64,000 nt of DNA, from NCBI GenBank assembly GCA_026874595.1, contig CM049307.1, positions 23,785,079-23,849,078 of the forward strand. Reading direction: 5' to 3'. Source of the stretch: Sipunculus nudus. Lineage: Eukaryota > Annelida > Sipuncula > Golfingiida > Sipunculidae. Made by a program: the position numbers and the translations under genes. Shown here in pieces: positions 61,090 to 64,000 of the stretch (position 1 is its first letter; every line of letters begins with the position of its first letter). The notes under the pieces are model-generated. The model saw only the letters and a program-made list of their open reading frames with translations. It searched no databases and was not told where the DNA came from.

Positions 61090-61738
61090 CTTGAAAATGC
61101 CATTCAGTCCCTTCTCCTGAAGGGCGCCATTGTCCAAGTCGATCCTGGAACTCCCGGGTTTTATTCCCGCATTTTTCTTGTCCCCAAGCCCGATTATAGA
61201 TCTGAAGCGCCTCAATGCCTTTATTCGACCTCCCCATTTTCGCATGTTCAATATTCCCGCCGTGCTCCGCACCGTCCGCCCAGGCAACTGGGCGTTCAAG
61301 ATCGATTTTACAGACGCGTATTTCCATGTACCGATCCACCCTGTGTCTCAGCCGTACCTTCGGTTCGCCTTCGGCACTCGCGTGATTCACTTCAGAGCCC
61401 TCCCGTTCGGGATCATTATTGCGCCCTGGATCTTTACGATCCTTATTCATGCTGTAACCACTTACCTCCGGTCAGTCGGGGTATCAGTCCTCCTGTACTT
61501 GGACGACTGGCTCGTTCACGCCCCTTCTCGCGTTCTCCTTTTCCACCACCGTGCCCACGTGCTTTCCCTTCTTCGCGTTCTAGGCTTTCTGGTCAATGTC
61601 CAGAAGTCTCATCTGGTCCCTACCCAGACCATTCAGTTTTCTGGGCGTGGTCCTGGATTTTCGGGGCGGTCGTGTGTCTCTCCCGCTCGACTTTGCGGTC
61701 AATCTGCGCCGGCGTGTCCGATCCCTTCTGTCGGCTAG
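61090..61738 (+). pseudogene. DIRS-like reverse transcriptase fragment
   Basis: Upstream frame: GAIVQVDPGTPGFYSRIFLV (61120-61180), then a shift to the frame holding IDLKRLNAFI, FKIDFTDAYFHVPIHP (motif A with Asp), ALPFGIIIAPWIFT and LLYLDDWLVH (catalytic YLDD, 61490-61520). A second shift follows near 61640. Catalytic residues are intact but the chain cannot be read in one frame. The GGWRP-type segment usual between VPK and NLK appears deleted. Confidence 0.78.
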
Positions 61739-62349
61739 TCGTGTCAGCTCCCATCTGGCGGCTTCCTTACACGGTTCTCTCCACTGGGCGGCCACGTTCG
61801 CCCCTATGGGCCGCCTGTTCCTCCGCCCGGTGCAGTCGCTCCTCCGCTCCTCGCGTCTCCTGGGTTCAGCATCTCATAGCCCCTGGCTCCGGCTGTCTTT
61901 TCTCCTTTGCGGTATTCCGTTCCCGCAAACCGTCGCCTTTACGATCTTTACCGGGTGCCCACCTGGCCGATCTTCGTATTTCCGGCCTCTGGTCTCCTCG
62001 GGAGCGTCTGCTCCATATCAATATTTTGGAGCTCAGAGCAGTCCGTCGTGCGCTCGCACGCTGGTCTCCGCGCTTCCTCGACAGTCATGTTCTAGTCATG
62101 ACAGACAACACGACGGTTCTTGCATATATCAACAGGCAGGGCGGCATTGGGTCACCCTCGCTTTTGCGGGAAACTTATGGCCTGTTCGATCTGTGTATCC
62201 CTCTCGGTTTTACACTTCAGGCTCCTCATGTCCCCGGCGCGGTGAACATCCTCGCCGACGCCCTTTCCCGGGATGATAGGCCTACTCAGGGAAAATTTTG
62301 TAAGTGGAGCTTCTGGCATGTGAATACTAACAGAGAATATTCTCATTAA
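61640..62349 (+). pseudogene. DIRS-like RT thumb and RNase H fragment
   Basis: After a frame change, FLGVVLDFRGG (thumb region) is followed, in yet another frame, by RNase H with HINILELRAVRRAL, MTDNTTVLAYINRQGG and VPGAVNILADALSRD. The acidic residues E, D and D of the active site are present. The frame runs into the right terminal repeat instead of a recombinase. Confidence 0.72.
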
Positions 62350-62367
62350 TACAGAAAAGCTCACATC
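62275..62367 (-). repeat. Right inverted terminal repeat of DIRS-like element
   Basis: Inverse copy of 59028-59120, starting gataggcctactcaggg. It overlaps the end of the RNase H frame. Confidence 0.88.
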
Positions 62368-63036
62368 CGTTTTCTAACAAAACCACCATTCACTGGGAGG
62401 GGAATGGGGGGATCTGTTTTTGATCATGTTTAGTATTCACATTCTTTCAAACATTTTCTATAACATACCAAAAATTAGGTCAGTATTGGGTATTATTTTG
62501 AAGTTATGGGCCAAAATATAATGCAATTTTTAAAAAATCAGGAAAAATATTTACTCCCTAACATGAGAATTGCTGAACCCTAGAGACTTTTTTTCAGGAA
62601 TATAACTGTATTTAATCAAGATTCAATTGTTTACCCAAAATTAGATCTGAGTTTTGCAAATTTTTCAAGTTATTAGCATAAATAAAAAATCAATACCTTA
62701 AATTTTGTCCTACTTTGGCAATGGCAATTTTTTCCCTGTAAGCACTGTTGATTTTTCACAGCATACATACATAAGGATTTAATCTTTAAAAATCTGAAAT
62801 TTCAAAGAAATTGATTGGAAAGAATAGCTTTTATTCACATTTTCATACACCATGTCAAGTGTTGTTTACATCTAGCCCACCTAGTAGTACAGCCTTCACT
62901 TGCATTATGTAACCCACCCCAGGCAGCTTGCCTTGGCTCAGCTTGGCCACTACCAGCAGGCTTCCCCTCTGCCCTGCACTCCCCCCCCCCCCCCCCCCCC
63001 CCCCCCAGATGGTGCATAAACTAGATGAATGTTATT

Positions 63037-64000
63037 GTATCCGCCAAAACAGAGTTTTGCGGATACAATGTTTTCAGCCCACTGCCGCGGCCGCCGCGGC
63101 GTAGGTGTCCGGAGAACTCCTCCGTAACTGGTGGGCGGAATTTTACGAAACCTGGGATTATGTTTGGGTAACATGTGAACTGCTGCATCCTGATTTTGTT
63201 TTGACCTCTGACCTTTCCTCAACGCTCTGCGTCCGTTTGTGCGTCTGTTTCCACACATAAACCAACATATCTCGGGAACCGTTTGACTGATCAGGAAATT
63301 TTTTTTGCACAAATGTAGCCCTTGGAGAGCTTTATAACATACACAAGAAATGGTGGCGCCACCTGCAACCATGTTTGCATAGTGTCCATCTGTTTGTCTG
63401 CCTTGGGTTAAAATCACTCATATCTCTGCAGTGGTTTGACTAATTCACCTGAAATTTGCATTGCGTATACATCCTGGATAGCTTTTCTGATTTTATGACA
63501 GGTGGCGCCACCAACATTCACGTTTACGCTGCAGACATCCAAGCTCATCTCGGGAACCATTTGACCAATTGGGCCAAAATTTTGCATGTGTATAGATCTC
63601 ACATAGCTCTTTATCATATGGAAAACTGGTGGCGCCACCTGCAGCTATTTTTGCACAGCTCCCGCCTATTTGTCTGCCATGGGATAAAATCACTCATATC
63701 TCGACATTGGTTTGACATATCTGCCTTAATTTTGCAGGTTTATACATCCCCGACAGCTCTCTTGATTTTATGACAGGTGGCACCACCTACATTCTAGTTT
63801 ATGCAGCAGACATCCAAGCTCATATCCGTTTGACCATGTGTATAGTTCTCACATAGCTCTTTATCATATGCGAAACTGGTGGCGCCACCTGCAACCATTT
63901 TTGCACAGTTTCCATCTGTTTGTCTGCCACGGGCTAAAATCACTCATATACATGTAGTGGTTTGACTTATCTGCCTTAAATCTGCATATGTATACAACTT
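63037..64000 (+). mobile_element. Helentron/HINE-like element, copy 3 (cut by window end)
   Basis: Begins GTATCCGCCAAAACAGAGTT and then TTTTGCGGATAC (5' hairpin), directly after agctca-family copy C. It continues with the same internal units as copies 1 and 2 (GGCGCCACCT blocks, 'atctcgggaaccgtttgac', 'aaaatcactcatatctc'), at least three of them. The 3' TTTTGGCGGATAC and terminal hairpin are not reached. Confidence 0.65.

Larger units (their letters stand above)
59009..62410 (+). mobile_element. DIRS-like retroelement with 93-bp inverted terminal repeats
   Basis: GC-rich insertion inside an AT-rich repeat. Inverted repeats 59028-59120 and 62275-62367 are nearly identical over 93 bp. Between them, in order, are a Cys-rich Gag-like frame, a second Gag-like frame, reverse transcriptase with a YLDD box, and RNase H ending ADALSR. 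LPFG..AP and YLDDWL are typical of DIRS-group reverse transcriptases, and no clear target-site duplication is seen, as expected for that group. Frames shift several times and no tyrosine recombinase or methyltransferase is present: the right repeat begins within the RNase H frame. The copy is therefore defective, but its termini look intact. Confidence 0.8.
58036..63036 (+). repeat. agctca-palindrome repeat family, copy C, split by a retroelement
   Basis: Begins ctcagctgactataagtcat (58038-58057), followed by a 'ccgtccgtctgtc' tract and two tandem bodies (58140-58830 and from 58850). The second body stops at 59008 ('atatcaaaacccctg') and resumes at 62411 ('gatctgtttttgatcatgtt'), exactly where copy A reads straight through. 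It ends with a run of 26 C and 'agatggtgcataaactag' (63007-63024) as in copy A. Confidence 0.8.

Noticed and set aside
60812-61450. 212-residue minus-strand frame in the GC-rich element
   Set aside because: Antisense shadow of the reverse transcriptase region; Arg/Gly/Glu-rich composition as expected from the opposite strand of GC-rich coding sequence.
59150-62290. CpG-island promoter or separate host gene
   Set aside because: GC content is due to the DIRS-like retroelement: RT and RNase H motifs and flanking inverted repeats account for it.

Overview
The window is AT-rich, intron-rich animal DNA. It holds two conserved host genes in tandem on the + strand, with many interspersed repeats around and inside them. 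The proteins match animal thymidine kinase 1 (TK1) and CLEC16A. Repeat types such as hairpin-headed elements with internal ~140-300 bp tandem units, an agctca-palindrome family and a DIRS-like retroelement suggest a lophotrochozoan, most likely a mollusc. The species is inference; the two genes are read directly from spliced exons.

Layout. 1-360 is a poly-C/G-rich tandem repeat. 991-2609 is a non-autonomous DNA element with 41-bp terminal inverted repeats. 3219-15130 is the complete TK1 coding region: seven exons, 232 codons, all reading phases consistent, one GC-AG intron. Its introns hold an agctca-family repeat (7205-9077), a ~137-bp tandem array with a trimeric higher-order pattern (9770-11370) and a Helentron/HINE-like element (13649-14830). 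TK1 3' UTR and a short intergenic stretch follow. CLEC16A begins at 17855; eighteen exons to 57880 encode 659 residues, and the gene runs off the right edge with its C-terminal part missing. Intron 1 (9.75 kb) contains a 3.65-kb inverted-repeat element studded with a GTCTTTACCGTTA motif (22160-25811). Later introns contain tRNA-derived SINE-like sequences, a second HINE-like copy, a ~145-bp tandem array and a second agctca-family copy. From 58036 to the end there is a nest: an agctca-family repeat split by a GC-rich DIRS-like retroelement (59009-62410), followed by a third HINE-like copy that leaves the window.

Main points for a second look. (1) The acceptor of CLEC16A exon 16 is the last unit of a 12-copy, 43-bp minisatellite that contains the exon's own first bases. 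(2) The acceptor of CLEC16A exon 10 is tandemly triplicated, and the middle copy would add 24 in-frame codons. (3) The 3.65-kb element has about ten subterminal copies of a motif also present in its terminal repeats, and no transposase. (4) The DIRS-like element has near-identical 93-bp inverted repeats but broken frames and no recombinase. The two genes have unrelated jobs (dTMP salvage; endosome/mitophagy control); nothing suggests co-regulation beyond neighbourhood.
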